Of a DNA stretch of 64,000 bases, positions 11,801-24,430 are shown piece by piece. The notes under the pieces were generated by a model, which saw only the letters and a list, made by a program, of their open reading frames with translations, did not search any database and was not told the origin of the DNA. The translations under genes and the position numbers were made by a program. The first letter of the stretch is position 1. Each line of letters starts with the position of its first letter. Source of the stretch: Gymnorhina tibicen (taxonomy: Eukaryota; Chordata; Aves; Passeriformes; Artamidae). The DNA is taken from contig VXAZ01009370.1 in the NCBI GenBank assembly GCA_013399875.1, positions 2,281,288 through 2,345,287 on the forward strand. Direction: 5' to 3'.

Positions 11801-14800
11801 TAATTACCTTGCAGTTCAGTGACTCCCAGTTTTACAAGGTTATGGCTTTAAAAGCTTCTATATAACCATCTAGTGATCCTATTTCTATGCATCATTTACA
11901 AAGTTTGGCTGTAATACACTGATGCCAAATTATAATCACTGTAAAAATGGTGTTAAACTGGGTTGATCCAGCCCGGTGTTCAAAGGAGTGCCGTGTTTTA
12001 CCTTGCACAGAACTGCACTCAAAGCTCACTGGAGTTTATTGGGTTTGGTTCTGCCCCAGGTTTGTCATCGTCTGTGCAGTCTCTATCCCTGTCTATCACT
12101 CCTGCACAGACAGCAGCATGGAGGAAGCAGATTTTTCAGCAGCTCAGTGAAAGGACAAAGCGGGAACTGGAGAATTTCAGGCACTATGAGCAGGCTATTG
12201 AGCAGGTAAGCAGTGAGGACATTTATCTCTTATCTTCTAAATACATCTGGGAATCAATAATACATTTCTGACATACTGATTTGAGCTTACTGTCAGCTTT
12301 ATATCCTTGCCCTTACTTCTGTCTGTGACAGCTTTCCTGGATTATTAATGTCTGAGCTCCCTGTGGGAAATTAACAGCTTGTCAAACATGGAGCAGCCGT
12401 ATTCATCTGAAAGCATTATCAGATAGTTTTATTTAGGAAGAAACAAAGCATTGGTCAGCATTATTTGGGTAGTGTCAGACCTCAAATCCTCAGAGAAATG
12501 GTTGCAACAGTGGAATATTGTATGAATTATTCCACCACAAGATGAGGCATCTTAATTGAAACAGTGACTCAAGTAGGTGACTCTGTGTGGCCATTAGGAC
12601 TAATTTAACTTGCGTAAATAAATGATGCAAACGTCAATGGCAGCACATAAATAGCAGCAGTTTTGTTTGATGTTCCCTTTGTTATGAGTCCGTGGCTCTT
12701 TTCAGATTCATTCATATTTTTGGTCCCTTCACTGCTAATTGCCAAATGACATCTGGAATTATTTGATTAAGAACACTTGGAGTCCAGGGGTTTAATCAAG
12801 TTTAAAAAAATTACGTCAAAAGCCTTTAAACTCCAAACAGAGGTTTTGTTACAACACGAGCAGCCTTGGGTCAATTAGTACCTTGTGCTACTGCATTCTT
12901 GCAGGGGTAAGATGTTACTACTGTTGTAGTAACTACACGTGCTACTTCAGTATCTTTCTACCCACTTTTACGAGTTTTCATTTTGTCTTCAGCTTCCCGT
13001 ATACTCCGGTACACTCTGGGTGGGAATGTGTGATATGGGTGTATGAATGTATGACACAGGCTAACCTGCAGCAGAGACAACTCGTGGTCACAAAAACGGC
13101 ATTTGGGAGAGAGAAAAAGAGTCGTGCCGTTTCTTTATTGCTGTAATTTTGTGTTTGCCTTGTAGTCGGTTTGGGTTAAAACTGGAGCCTTGCAGTGGTG
13201 GAGGAACTGGAAGCCTCATAAGTGGATGGACGTTCGAGTGGCACTGGAGCAGTTCACTGGGAGCGATGGGATGCGCGACAGCATCCTGTTCATCTATTAC
13301 ATGTATCATGAGGAGAAAAAGGTGTGTTCAGCTGCAGACCCCTGGGAGAGCTGCTTTTGGCAAAGGGAAACCTCTGAAGGGCCAACAGTTTCTTGAAAGG
13401 AGGCAAATTATGGCATGCTACTGCCCTGAGGTTTGGGAACCAATTCAAAGGTAACCCCAGGTACCAGCAAACCACAGGCTTTTCTGAGCTGTGTTAATGC
13501 TGTGTCAGAAATACCCAGCCAGAAACCACTCACATCGCTTAGACCGTCACTTCTGCACTAATTAGGAATTCTTCTGGAAGTTCAAAATGTCCTTGATTGT
13601 GAAGAGCCTGGCGTGGTTGGACAGAGTCTTCACAAGTAGGGTTAATGCCTGCAGGCAGTAGGAATCAGAGGTGGTGCAAGGCTGGAAATTGTGTCGCATT
13701 CCCTCTGCGCCAAGAACTGATTCTTTGCTGTCCTTGGCAGGAGTGCCTTGTTTGTAGACCTGAAGTGCAAAAATGCTGGTTCTGTGGAAGGTTTTCCTTA
13801 AGTCACAGGGTTTTTTTTCTCTTGTCTTAGTACATCCACGTGTTCCTGAATGAAGTGACCATTATAGTTGAAGTGCTGAATGAAGCCAAGCACTCCTTTG
13901 CACTGTACACACCTGAGAGGACGAAGCAGCGATGGCCAATCCGCCTGGCAGCCGCAACAGAGCAAGAAATGCATGACTGGGTAATTCTGGGCATCTCTCA
14001 TTTCAAGCTGGAAATATCTGCAATAAAACATAGAAGCCAGTCTCTGAAATGTCAGCATTACCTTTAAACTCTTGAGGCCACTCATCTGTTTTTTAAGTTT
14101 AGGTATTTAAACCATCTGATCAAACTTATTTAGAGACACCTGAGGCCTCTTATCTCCTCTGAAGTCTGCATGCTTTCGGGTGCTGCAGTTATCCACAGCA
14201 ACACCAATATTGCTTTTCATTCTCTTCCTATCTCTGGATATAGATTAGGGTAGGAATGAGTTAGGAGTTGAATTAAGTTAGTGTGTTCTTCTGCATTGGT
14301 AGAACCATTCTTTGTTGTCACTGTTGCAGAGAGTCTTTTGTACAGGCAGACAGGCATAGACACACTGGAGCAGGGGCAAACCTGAGAGATGCTTCATCCT
14401 GATCAGCTCCTGCAAACCACAGCGGTTCCAGTGGTTGTGTAATAATTTCTGAACCACTGAATTCTAGTGAGAATTTTTTTTGAGAAAAAGCTGCAAGTTC
14501 ACTTTGCTGATTTGCAAGAACAAGCAGAGGTAAAATTTTGTTTTACAGTACTGAGCATCTCTATGGGAATTTTTGTTCTCGCTGTAAATGGAAGCTTTTT
14601 TTGCTTCTTGTTTTGTAGCTGTCTTTGCTGAACATGTCTTGCTGTGAAAGCAGACGGATTCAAGGTCCTCCTTCTCACCATGCCATTTGGTCAGTTACTT
14701 GTAAAGGAGACATCTTTGTTAGTGAGCCAAGTCCTGAGCTGGAGGCCGGACCCCAGCTGATGCCGTGTGATCAAATGTAAGAGGCTTCTGAAGCTGTTCT

Positions 14801-17800
14801 TTCTGCATGGGATGCCATCCAGCAAAGAATGTCCTTCCTATCAGTTCAGTGGCTTTGATGGGCTGTTGGGAGTGTGTAGTACACTGCAGATGTCTCTCAC
14901 TGACAGGGTTAATGACTGCCTTCCTGTTCATGACTGCACATGAAGAAATTCACCAAATCATATTTTAATTCTTAGATGCTGGAGATATCCTTGTGATTTC
15001 AAAAGCCTTTCTCACTGAGATCCCATTTTGTGTAATTGCATCTTTAATGTTATAAGAGATAGCCTAAACTAAATCTAATTGCTGTAATTGGAATATAATT
15101 TGAGCTTTCAGTTTTATCTGAGTCAAGAAATCTGAAATTCTCAGTCCTCCATAGACACTGCAGTCCAGAAGCAGTTTCTCAACAGTTTTTGTGACAACTG
15201 TGGCAATATGGTACTGCAAACCCCTCAAGCAGAACAATTCCATCTGCTTTTTGGTAGCTGTTCCGAGGGAAATGCGTTCAGCTGGCAGCTGCCTTCACTT
15301 AGAGGTTGCACAGTGGTTGGACGAGCGAGCAGAGAAAGCTGCCTGTCCCGAAGGTTGTTGGTGGGGAAAGCACACATTCCTGAAGGATGTGGAGTTGAAT
15401 AAAATGTCCTTTTCCTGGCAGGTTCTGGCGTCAGGTGGGAGGCCACCTTCGGCTGATAGAGAGCAACAGCCGGGGCGTGGTGTGGGGCATCGGCTACGAC
15501 CACACAGCCTGGGTGTACACTGGGGGATACGGAGGTGGCTTCATCCAAGGTACAGCTTCAGAGTGAGAAATAGAATCATCAGTGGCTATTGGAATTTAAA
15601 AGGTAACGTCTTTAAGCTTTAGCTTTACTCTAATCCTTGTTATTTATTCCTCACAGGACTGGCCAGTAGTGCTGATAACATTTATACCCAGTCAGATGTG
15701 AAATGTGTTTACATCTATGAGAACCAGCGGTGGAACCCCGTCACTGGATACAGCAGCAGGTTACTTACCCAATTTATCGTATTTATTTACTTTAATCCTA
15801 CTACTGTCAAATGAAACAAGGGCCCTTTTCTAGCTTTTTGCAAGCGTTATTACAGTTACTCTGTCTCCAGTCTCCTTCAACATTCACAGCTAACCTGTGA
15901 CGGAAGGAGCAGTGTTTCTCAATTTTCTAATTTGTAATTATCTTTTCAAAATGTCCTTATAGCAAAACATTACAGAGTTGTGCTTTGTGATTGCACAAAG
16001 TGTGCCTACTTGCAGTATCTTTCACTATTAAGGCCAGGCAGAAAAGTTATCAGGATCTATATCTTTGTATACATATTGTGCTAAATACACCGGGTCCTTG
16101 AACAGTATATTTGAACAAAAGTACTGAAAAATCCATATGCACATATATGGGATTCACGTTCCAGTTTTAAATGGCAGTGAGGAATATCGCTCCACAGAGA
16201 AAAATTTACATGGTCCTCAAGTCTGGTATGACTGGAAGCAGTTGTACAGATTCTTTCCCACTATGCTCATCACTCACATGATATTTCTGACTACAGAGAT
16301 TAATGATGGCAGTGTTCTGTGTGTGAAAGTAGGAAGTGCTACAAATAGGCTTTTCTTCGCTTGCCTTTTAAACTCCCTGTTGTAAATGACCTTGCATTCC
16401 TTGTGCACTGTTCCACCACCACAGAGGTCTGCCCACAGACAGATACATGTGGAGTGATGCCTCTGGCCTGCAGGAATGTACAAAGACCAACACCAAGCCT
16501 CCTTCTCCGCAGTGGTCTTGGGTAAGTTTTGTCTTACAAATTTTTTTACAAAGAAGTCCAGGCTTAGCAAGTAGGATACAACACTTGAGTTCAAGGGGCC
16601 CAGATTTTCTTCTGGGATTTGTTGTAACATTTAACCTTGTTTTTCCCATTCATAACTAGTAGTAGTCTTCCACAGTCAAAAGAATGTTAAGCAGTGAGTG
16701 GGGTTTTTTGTTTAACATGACTTAGATCCTTTTCTCTTCAGCTGAATTAAAAAGCTTTGGGAACCTCTGTATGTATTTCAAGTATTAGAAGGTTTCTAGT
16801 AAGTCATTGCTCTCGGAAAGGTGGAGGCAAATAGAAGCAGAGGTGTTTATTACACATTAGGTGTTGATTGTTACTCCCAGTGTCCCCGCTTGCCCACAGG
16901 TCTCGGACTGGTACATCGACTTCAGCCCGGCGGGCGGCACGGACCGGGAGGGCTGGCAGTACGCAGCTGACTTCCCAGCGTAAGGAAACACCTCTCCTTC
17001 CAAATCCCAGGCTCCAGTCCTTATTCCTTCTCGTTTCTGTTTGCACATTAACTGCCCTTTGACAGGGACACAACACTGCCTCGTTTCCCCCCTTTTGTGG
17101 GCACGCTGATGTTTGCAGGGAGGGAGGGCAGCCAGGTGAACTTGGCAGACTGTCACTTCAAGAATTTTGAAGTCAGCAGGAGTGCCTGGTGGGCAGATGG
17201 AGGCAGTGCTGTCAGGCTGGCACTGACACTGGAGATGCTCTGACATCCTCATGAACACTGTTTAAATCTGTTTTGGTAGGTCCTACCATGGCCACAAGAC
17301 AATGAAAGACTTTGTGCGACGGAGGCGCTGGGCAAGGTGAGGAACCTCAATAAGTTTTCAACTTGAATGCTAGTTGCTCACTAAAAGTCTACTGCAGTTA
17401 TGAGGTGAAGAGTCTTGTCACCCAATCAACAAAAGAAAAAGTAAAGAAACCTGCAATAAATAACCCATCTCCAGTAGAGAAACTGATGATCTCTAGCATT
17501 ATGGCTTTGATTGTAAGCCTTTATGGGTAGTTACCCTATTGGATTTTGTGGGATTTCTTCTCTGTATCTGATTTTCCTTATGGTAAATGATTAAGAAATA
17601 GTAGACACTGGGTATGTCAGTACATATTAGGTCACTTGTAACTGGTGGTGATAGGCCTTTTATATTAATAATTTTAACTGATGAATTCCACATACTCTAT
17701 GCTAGGCCACAGATAATGCAGCCCCATTTCAGTCAGAGGAAATGTCCAGGTGGCACCCAGAAAGCAGCAAACTGCCCCTATATTCTATAAGCTGGGGAAG

Positions 17801-20800
17801 TCTGTGCATTCCCTGTTTTTCCAATTTTTCTATGCTTCTTATACTAACAGAGCATCTAATAGCTGTGCTAATTAATTGCTGTGAACCTGCACACTGCTGG
17901 GTTTGGTATTGATGCTATAAAGTATTCTGCCCCTTGTACAAAAAGCTTTGAAGTGAGGTTTGAAGCATCAAAAGTGTAGTTCCAGGATATGCAGCAAAAC
18001 AAATGATATCCAGTAAATCAAAACGGTGACTTGAAGTAAAATAAGCAACTTGAGAAATACCCTCATTTCCCAAGTCTTTCCTCTTGTTTTAACTATCAAT
18101 TGAAAATTGAAAACAAATAGGGAACCTCTCAGGGCTGGATCTGGTTTTTCAGAACTGGAAAACAGAGGAATGTCCTGATGTTTTTTAGGACATTCTTCAT
18201 ACACAAATGTATTGTGGTGATGATAGAGTCTAACATAATTTCCCTAATAGACAGCACTACTTTGTTGCAGTTTCCACATAAAAAGTACACAAATTCCCAG
18301 CAAGACTTACCAAGTCTTTCCTTTAGAGCTGCCCTACCTCTGCCTACCTCAAGATGCTATGTAACCTTTTAAACAGGCCCCACCAAAAAAGAATTGTAAA
18401 GTTAATCCCTCAAGCAAGACAGAGGAAGGAATGAAGTGGGTGTGGAGTTCTCTCTGCAATTTATTCTCCTGCTGTTGCCCAGTGAGTCTGAGAGAGCTAT
18501 GGAGCAGTGTAGCACCAGTTGCAGACTTCTTGGGTGGTGTTGATTTTATGAAGTAACTTTAAAAAAAATAACAGAAGCTTTGAGAAATCAGTATTAGTTC
18601 AAACTTCAAAACCTGATGCAAAACATGACTGATTCTTAAAAGCCCCTTTCAAATTAAAAATACTAATATTTAATGAAAATTATGCCTAATGAAAAGACTT
18701 TAGGACTGGAAGTCAGCAATAGACTGGGAAACAAATTCAGTTATAGAAAGTATGTACTTCTGACAGGCTTGGGTTTTTCTGCTTCAGAAAATGTAAGATA
18801 GTCACCAACGGGCCATGGCTGGAAGTGCCTCCTGTTACCCTGTGGGACATCTCCATAATTCCCAGTTCAGATGCAGATGATGAAGAAGCAGTAGCACTGT
18901 GGGCAATCAGTGACAAAGGAGACGTGCTCTGCAGGCTTGGAGTGACACAGCAAAATCCAGCTGTAAGGCTCCCTGTTTGTTTTTACTGCTTATTGATGTA
19001 TTTCATGTAATATGCAAGTACATACAATCACACAGGGCCCTCTCTCAAAGCACCTTGTTATTTTTCATCCCTTTGTGTCCCAGATTTGGAAGTCCCTGTC
19101 CCTCAGCTGTAGCACAGTTTGCTGCCCACGTTCCTTATAATAGCACTTCTCTTGCATAATCTACCTGAGCTTGTGCCACATCACCTGCAGGAGCCTCTTT
19201 CAGCTCCTGGCTACCTTCTCATGAAGCATTTTACTTCCACTTTCTGCACTGGCAGCTTAGTTCCTCCTTTTTTGGTTGTTTTTTGAAATTGTTGATAACA
19301 GGTGTATCCCATTTAAAGGAATTGCCAAGGAACAGACCCTGTGAAGCATGGTCCCAGTCTAGTGCCTGTTGATACCAGTAGGATAAAAAACAGGAAAAAC
19401 ATCTAAGAAAATACTTTAGTAGAATTTGGAGAAAAACTACAAGAAACTGAAAAATATTTAAGAGATTTTTTTTTTCCCTTCCTGATCTGTAAGGCAGTGC
19501 AGCAGTGAGAATTGGAATCTGTCTGGAATCTGAAATCCCATATCAGTTGATTTTTGTGAGACTATTGTTCTGTGTAATGAAAAACAAGGGATTATTAAAA
19601 AAAAGAAGGCTCTAGTCCAGCTGTTCAGAGATGTGTAGATGCCTAAAATCCAGTGATTTTCATAGAAAAGGCCCTTCATTGTCCAGCTTAGCTATTTTTG
19701 AAGATTGTATATCCAAATATCTTTGAGGATCGCCAACCTTGTTTCTGTTCAGTTGTAAAGTACATAAGACTTACTCTCCAGAATATTTTTCACTATGTTG
19801 CTTTTTTCTCATTTGGTAATAATCAGCAATATTTTGTCATGGAGTTTTTAACCATTCCTTCACAATTCATCTCCCATGATTTGGTAGGGAACATCCTGGC
19901 TGCACGTGGGCACAGATCAGCCCTTCATTTCCATCTCCATTGGAGCATTTTACCAAGTGTGGGCTATTGCTAGAGATGGTTCTGCCTTCTACCGGGGCTC
20001 GGTGTCTCCAAACAAGCCTGCAGGTAACAACTTGTACTTTATCTTTTGCTCTACTCCACTGCCATGTCTGAAAAAGTCCAGTCTGTTTCCCAGAGGTCTT
20101 TCCCACAGCTGTGCAAAACGGTGCATACAAATAATGCAATAATTATAGCAGTTAGTTCGCTATGCACTTGTGTAATTTAAAGTGTTCATTTGTAAAAAAC
20201 AATCTGTTAAAAATATATGAAGTGTGATGTCATTCACAGCTTTCCTGCACAGCAATGTATTTCAATTGCAGGCATTTCCATGCCTAATTCTATTTTTTCA
20301 ATGCTTAACTCAAGATTTCTGACCTTTAGGTGACTGTTGGTACCATATCCCTTCACCTCAAAAACAGAAGTTAAAGCAAGTCTCAGTAGGACGAACATCT
20401 GTGTTTGTCTTGGATAAAAATGGTAAGCATTTAAAAAACCGTTAGTCAGGGCTACAAGAAGTACATCAGTCTGTACCAGACTGATTTGAAAGGGAGAGGC
20501 TAAGTTAGAACTGGACAGATGATGACTGGTGCTCCAAAGGGAGTAATATTTCCTACTGAAGGATTTGGAGTAGCAGCAGTGCACTTAGGTACTGCTTCTG
20601 AAGGCTTGTTTTTTGTTACATCTGATAGTGCCCTGGTAACAACAACCCAGCAGCTGTGCTCTGTGGGGGGAAGACACAGATGGATGTCAGAGAATTGCAT
20701 GGCAGGGTTTTGTCTGGAATCCTGCTCCAAAACAGATAAATCATGAAGCACCTTTTGTAAAAGAAACAAGCCTTTAACACCAGATTCAGAAACCTTCATC

Positions 20801-22629
20801 TCATTTGCTTTTGTTTTCTAGTGCATAGTTCCTTATATGAACATTTTTCCCCAATAAGTTTTACAGAACAGAGTATTTGCTGTTTTTTATAAACAATAAG
20901 TATAGAAATACAAATTCCAAAGTGGGAACTTCATTTTGTCCACCTCTGTAACAAATTAGCCAAAACTGCATTTCCCCAGAACACAGAAAGAATTAATCCC
21001 CGATTTTATGTTGTTTACAGCACTTCAGGCAAACAGCTGTGCTGGGCTGTAACCAGCACTCTTTGTGTTACAGGCAATCTTTGGTACCGCCAGGGTATCA
21101 CACCCAGCTACCCTCAAGGATCTACCTGGGATCATGTTTCAAATAATATCCGTAAAATGTCTGTAGGGCCCCTGGACCAGGTGTGTATTGAGCTTCCTTG
21201 TATCTCATTAGTTTATTAAAAATTATGTAGAACATACCTTGGAAATTAAATGTTCTTCAGCCTTAGTTTTGTTTCACTTTATTCCACAAAATGTTGGTCT
21301 AAATGCTGGAATCTGATAGCAAGACAAAAAGCCATACCAAATAGTGATACAGCCAGGCCCCCTGCTGTAAAAAGCCTCATTAATTATTTTTCCATTTCTT
21401 TTAACAAAGCTATGTATTTTAACAAGGCTTTTTATATATTTAATCTCTTTCCTGCCGAGTCTTATCTGGCAATGTTTTAATTACAACACTGCTCTACAGC
21501 GTGTTTGGGTGTCTCTCTGCCTAAATTAGAGAATTTTCAGCCTGTTGAAAACCAAGACTGATTTTTGAAAGGGGTCTGACAGAGATTTCACATCTGGGAA
21601 GAGCAGCACATTTATTGCCTCTCTCTGCTTCCTCGAGGTGTGGGTGATAGCTGACAAAGTGCAGGGCAGCCACAGTCTGAGCTGCGGGACCGTCTGCCAC
21701 CGGACCGGTGTGCGGCCGATGGAACCCAAGGGCCTCTCGTGGGACTATGGGATTGGGGTGAGTGCTGGGGGCACGCAACTGCCTGAGAGTTGTACATCCC
21801 AGTGTCCATGGGCTCACAGAGAAAGGGAAGTGCCATCCTGCCCAGCGCTGGAAAGCTGGGATATACCTGCAGGAAACGGACAATTTCCTCCAGGTTTAGG
21901 TTCCTTTTTGAGGTTACTGTAATGGGCTGTGCAATTATAGCTGGGAAGTTGTTTATTTGCATTTGGTAAGTATTCATTTTAAATAGTTTAAAAGTTACAA
22001 TGGAAAAACTAGTGGAGTAAGAGCCATTTGAAAAAAACGTGGATTCCTTCCTGGTCTACACATGATTATTCCTCATTGTTGTACCCTGTATTATTCTCAG
22101 TGTTTTGAGAGAGGCTGTTTCAAGGTTTTGCCACCTTTTAAGTTGGTGGAATATCTGCAGTGGCTCTGTTATGAATGCCTGACTCTACTAATCTCAATTC
22201 CCTGTGATAAGAAATAATCCTCAAGTTTACCACCTCTATAACTCCCTGTCAGGGAGGTCTGTTGTGTTTTGTTTCATTTTACAAGGAGCCTTTTTTCTGC
22301 TTCATCCCAGAGCAGGATTACTTTCCTCATGAACAAGCAGTATAAACTATTTGCACAGAAAGCATCACATCAGATACAGCACTGACAGGGTGATGTTTCT
22401 CCTTTTGAATTTCTGTATCACTTTCTCACAGGGTGGGTGGGAGCACATTACAGTCAGAGGAAATGCAACAGAAGCATCTCGGGTCGCTTTGCCAGACACC
22501 GCCGAGGAAAACCCGGCAGTACTGAAGGAGGGAGAAGATGAGGAGAGTAAAGAGAAAACAGAACACTCCAAGACCCCTCTGATGGTCAGTGAAAGTCAAG
22601 AATTGGACAGAAATTCTGTTAACTGTTAA
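2621..22629 (+). CDS. TECPR1: TECPR1, tectonin beta-propeller repeat-containing protein 1 (24 coding exons)
   Basis: Coding exons: 2621-2851, 4498-4680, 5171-5293, 5955-6080, 7584-7758, 7855-7955, 9313-9414, 9805-9950, 10800-11317, 12060-12205, 13166-13321, 13831-13980, 14619-14776, 15422-15549, 15657-15759, 16425-16521, 16900-16979, 17280-17336, 18788-18962, 19888-20023, 20330-20422, 21074-21180, 21638-21757, 22432-22629. All have AG/GT borders and phases join without a break to give 1202 residues (human about 1165). Order: TECPR repeats, dysferlin domain 1, TECPR repeats, disordered linker, ATG5-interacting helix, PH domain, TECPR repeat, dysferlin domain 2, TECPR repeats, acidic tail. In mammals TECPR1 sits on lysosomes, binds ATG5-ATG12, promotes autophagosome-lysosome fusion, and directs LC3 lipidation to membranes that expose sphingomyelin. 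Start: an in-frame second ATG at 2627 aligns with the recalled human start, so the protein may be 1200 residues. No disabling change was seen. Identification is firm. Confidence 0.97.
4498..6080 (+). CDS. TECPR1: TECPR1 exons 3-5: first dysferlin domain and LC3-interacting motif
   Basis: Exons 4498-4680, 5171-5293 and 5955-6080 are all phase 0 and cover residues 78-221. The dysferlin fold is recognised by RWNPVGGF near residue 78, HWEWESDWYVDE, then GGWTYAIDFP and the Arg-rich VRRRRWIRYRRYKSRD. The tryptophan in KDKRWNS (residue 156 here, Trp154 in human), reported as needed for sphingomyelin binding on damaged lysosomes, is present. The WxxI LC3-interacting motif (human Trp175 to Ile178) is kept as WAKI and is split across the exon 4/5 junction. 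Sphingomyelin sensing and LC3 binding are therefore both predicted to be intact. Confidence 0.93.
7584..9950 (+). CDS. TECPR1: TECPR1 exons 6-9: N-terminal block of tectonin repeats
   Basis: Exons 7584-7758 (ends phase 1), 7855-7955 (phase 0), 9313-9414 (phase 0) and 9805-9950 (ends phase 2) encode residues 222-395. Repeats follow the pattern of a short strand with VW or LW, then a turn rich in N-P-x-G and S/T-W: VWYRENV, LLWATLWEG, VVWCVTKD and QVWGIGCDD mark successive blades. The expected Trp in the third blade (human TKDWKVWF, as recalled) is Arg here (AGA at 7950-7952). These blades form part of a beta-propeller-like scaffold. Intron 5, just before this block, carries an early AATAAA at 6107. 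Confidence 0.93.
8478..8550 (-). mobile_element. Short CR1-like fragment in TECPR1 intron 7
   Basis: The + strand reads GACAGAATGTCTTAAGTTGG, then AAGAGACCC and GGAGTCCAGCTCCCTGCTCC. This is the reverse complement of a CR1 3' end, so the element lies on the minus strand. Only the terminal part is recognisable, and it may extend further right to about 8640. Confidence 0.6.
10800..11317 (+). CDS. TECPR1: TECPR1 exon 10: disordered linker exon
   Basis: This is the longest TECPR1 exon: 518 nt, residues 396-569, entered in phase 2 and left in phase 1. The sequence is low-complexity and rich in Ala, Pro, Ser, Glu and Gly, ending with a more conserved stretch (ELQWINIDLKEAQK, then HPLWAWVSGGG) that resumes the tectonin pattern. 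GC content is well above the flanking introns. The open frame reads past the donor to 11376, but the GT at 11318 and the acceptor at 12058-12059 restore the family sequence GLSSSV, so the extension is intron. Confidence 0.9.
12060..12205 (+). CDS. TECPR1: TECPR1 exon 11: ATG5-interacting region
   Basis: Residues 569-617. The exon opens by completing the split Gly codon and encodes a charged amphipathic helix containing AAWRKQIFQQLSERTKRELE. This matches the ATG5-interacting region of mammalian TECPR1 almost residue for residue, so recruitment of ATG5-ATG12 should be conserved. It ends phase 0 at a canonical GTAAGC donor. Confidence 0.93.
13166..14776 (+). CDS. TECPR1: TECPR1 exons 12-14: PH domain
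   Basis: Exons 13166-13321, 13831-13980 and 14619-14776 cover residues 618-772. The pleckstrin-homology fold follows the ATG5-binding helix. It starts at SVWVKTGALQWWRNWKPHKW and ends with the C-terminal helix in TEQEMHDWLSLLN. In mammals this domain binds PtdIns4P once ATG5-ATG12 is bound. Exon 14 then carries the start of the next tectonin blade (HAIWSVTCKGDIFVS). The introns in this block (12206-13165, 13322-13830, 13981-14618) hold no recognisable gene. Confidence 0.92.
15422..15549 (+). CDS. TECPR1: TECPR1 exon 15: tectonin repeat before dysferlin domain 2
   Basis: The exon completes the Met codon split from exon 14, encodes residues 772-815, and leaves in phase 1. GVVWGIGYDHTAWVYTGGYG is a clear tectonin blade. 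It joins directly to dysferlin domain 2 in exon 16. Confidence 0.92.
15657..18962 (+). CDS. TECPR1: TECPR1 exons 16-20: second dysferlin domain and following repeat
   Basis: Exons 15657-15759, 16425-16521, 16900-16979, 17280-17336 and 18788-18962 encode about residues 815-985. The layout repeats domain 1: RWNPVTGY, DRYMWSDASG, WVSDWYIDFS, EGWQYAADFP, then the Arg-rich MKDFVRRRRWARKCK. Exon 19 is only 57 nt and exon 18 is 80 nt, both GC-rich compared with their introns. The final part (WLEVPPVTLWDISII, then ALWAISDKGDVLCR) begins the C-terminal tectonin block. The 1.45 kb intron 17337-18787 shows no recognisable gene. Confidence 0.92.
19888..22629 (+). CDS. TECPR1: TECPR1 exons 21-25: C-terminal tectonin repeats and acidic tail
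   Basis: Exons 19888-20023, 20330-20422, 21074-21180, 21638-21757 and 22432-22629 encode residues 986-1202. Blades are marked by YQVWAIARDGSAFYRG, NLWYRQGITPSYPQG and DQVWVIADKVQGS. After WEHITVRGNATEASR the protein continues as a Glu/Lys/Ser-rich tail of about 50 residues ending in VNC and a TAA stop. The tail is roughly 28 residues longer than the human one as I recall it and explains most of the extra length of the protein. Confidence 0.92.
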
Positions 22630-24430
22630 ATTGTTGCCATCTACATGTTGCTAAGGAGCAGTAGGCAGTAATTTAAAAAGAAACAAAATGTCTACTGCTT
22701 GGAGAGAAAAACATGAATGACCTTCCTGTGTTACTAATATGTTTGACTGAACTGGACTTTGCAATGGGGTATTTTAAGTACTGAATCCTTCTAACGCATC
22801 TTGTGTAAAATGTGACTTGATAGAGTTCATAGTTTTGTCAAAGCAGGCAAGGTTTTTAACCACAATGTATTTCTGACCCTTTACCATAGCTGCTACACAC
22901 CATACAAATGTGAGTATGTGCAGATGATCATTACATTTACTTCTTTTTTTTATGTTCCCTACATTTCTCTCATATTCACACATCTTGCACGCTGTCCTTG
23001 AGCACAGATGAAGATGTTGTTTCAATGTGAATGAATTGCAGGCAAACACAACTGGTCCTGTTTGTACAGGCCCTTACACATGCACGGAGCTCTGCTCATG
23101 GGAGGGCTCCGTGTGTAAAGATGGACTTGGGTCAGGCTGTTCTTGCTCCCATCAGCACAATCAAATTCTCTACAACTCTGCTTAGGCTGCAGTTACCAGG
23201 AAGGGCCAATTTTTGCTGTCTTTGCTCACAGTGAGCAATGTGTTAATGAGGCAGCAGAACCCCTGGTTTGAGGGAGCCACTGGAGAGAGCCCAGTCCTGG
23301 TCAGTTGGGCTCAGCGAGGTCTCGCTCTGAACTGTCAGTGCAAGTGCTGGGAAATCGTGTTCTGCCTTCAGCTCCACTGAAACTGGGATAATTGAGGGAC
23401 ACACATGCCTACCTAATGAGGCTGGAAGGCACCAGACTCGGGAGGCTGTGTTCCAGATCATTGCAAATTATCCTTTCATACTGTAAAAGTCAAGGGAAGG
23501 TCTTAAACTCTGACTTTACAGCGGTAGGAATGCAAAACAACTTTACTGGTATCAGTGGAGTTTGCCAGTGTACACTGATGGCAGTTCAGAATGAAGCTCT
23601 GTTCTTCATTTTTAGTAAGAGATTTATTCATCCCTTTTTCCAACATGAAGCCACTTTCTATTCTCAAAAAAAGCTTTTTTTCCTGACTTATTTGTCATAA
23701 TTGGACAGTTTACATTCATTTCTCCTCTCTGTGTGTGACTGTATATGGAGCTATTTTTTATGATGAGCAGTTTGGTGTGGTCTCAGTACTGTATTTGTAG
23801 AAGTAAAACTTATGTTTGCACGTATTTAAGGAATATATTTGGTATTTAATGCCAAGGAAAGCACTGTTTCCAAGTCCAAATGTGAATGAAGATTGAAGAT
23901 GCTTTACTGTTAAAAAAAGAACCTGCTGATCTTTCCAGTACGTGATTAGAGATTTCTGGTTTATATGTACATTGTGGGAGAACCATAAATAATGTGTTGC
24001 ATTAATTACCATAATAGGTTTTGCATAACTTGCACAGTATCTTGTCCAAATAAATAACTTTATTACATGTATTTTTAGAGAATTATTAGGACTGTATTTT
24101 TCTCTGCATTGTATCAAGAAGATTTTTCCTTTTAATAGTCAGTGTTTACATCTCCAACAATCAGCCTGATTGCATACAATAAGCTTTATCATGTACCTTT
24201 GTGTTTTTCCCTCCATTGCCAAGTTTCACTTACTTTACTGTAAAAAGCTCGGTTTAAGTGAAAAAAAAGATAAGTTATAAGTTGTTTATGTTTGAGTACT
24301 AAGTATTTGCCTTCTAAAACTATTATTTAGAAAATTATTTAATTTAAAAACATAATGTCGTTGTGGCTAGTTAAAAGTGACTTTAAATTGAAGCAATTTT
24401 GAAAAATAAAAGTAATTTATCAGAAAAAGA
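22630..24430 (+). other. TECPR1: TECPR1 3' UTR (predicted)
   Basis: Follows the TECPR1 stop with no coding potential. AATAAA signals occur at 24049-24054 and 24405-24410. Either could end the transcript; the second is followed by a long A/T-rich stretch. The exact end is inferred, not seen. Confidence 0.45.

Noticed and set aside
21521..21977. Minus-strand frames of 120 and 121 codons
   Set aside because: Antisense to TECPR1 exon 24 and its flanking introns; no family resemblance.
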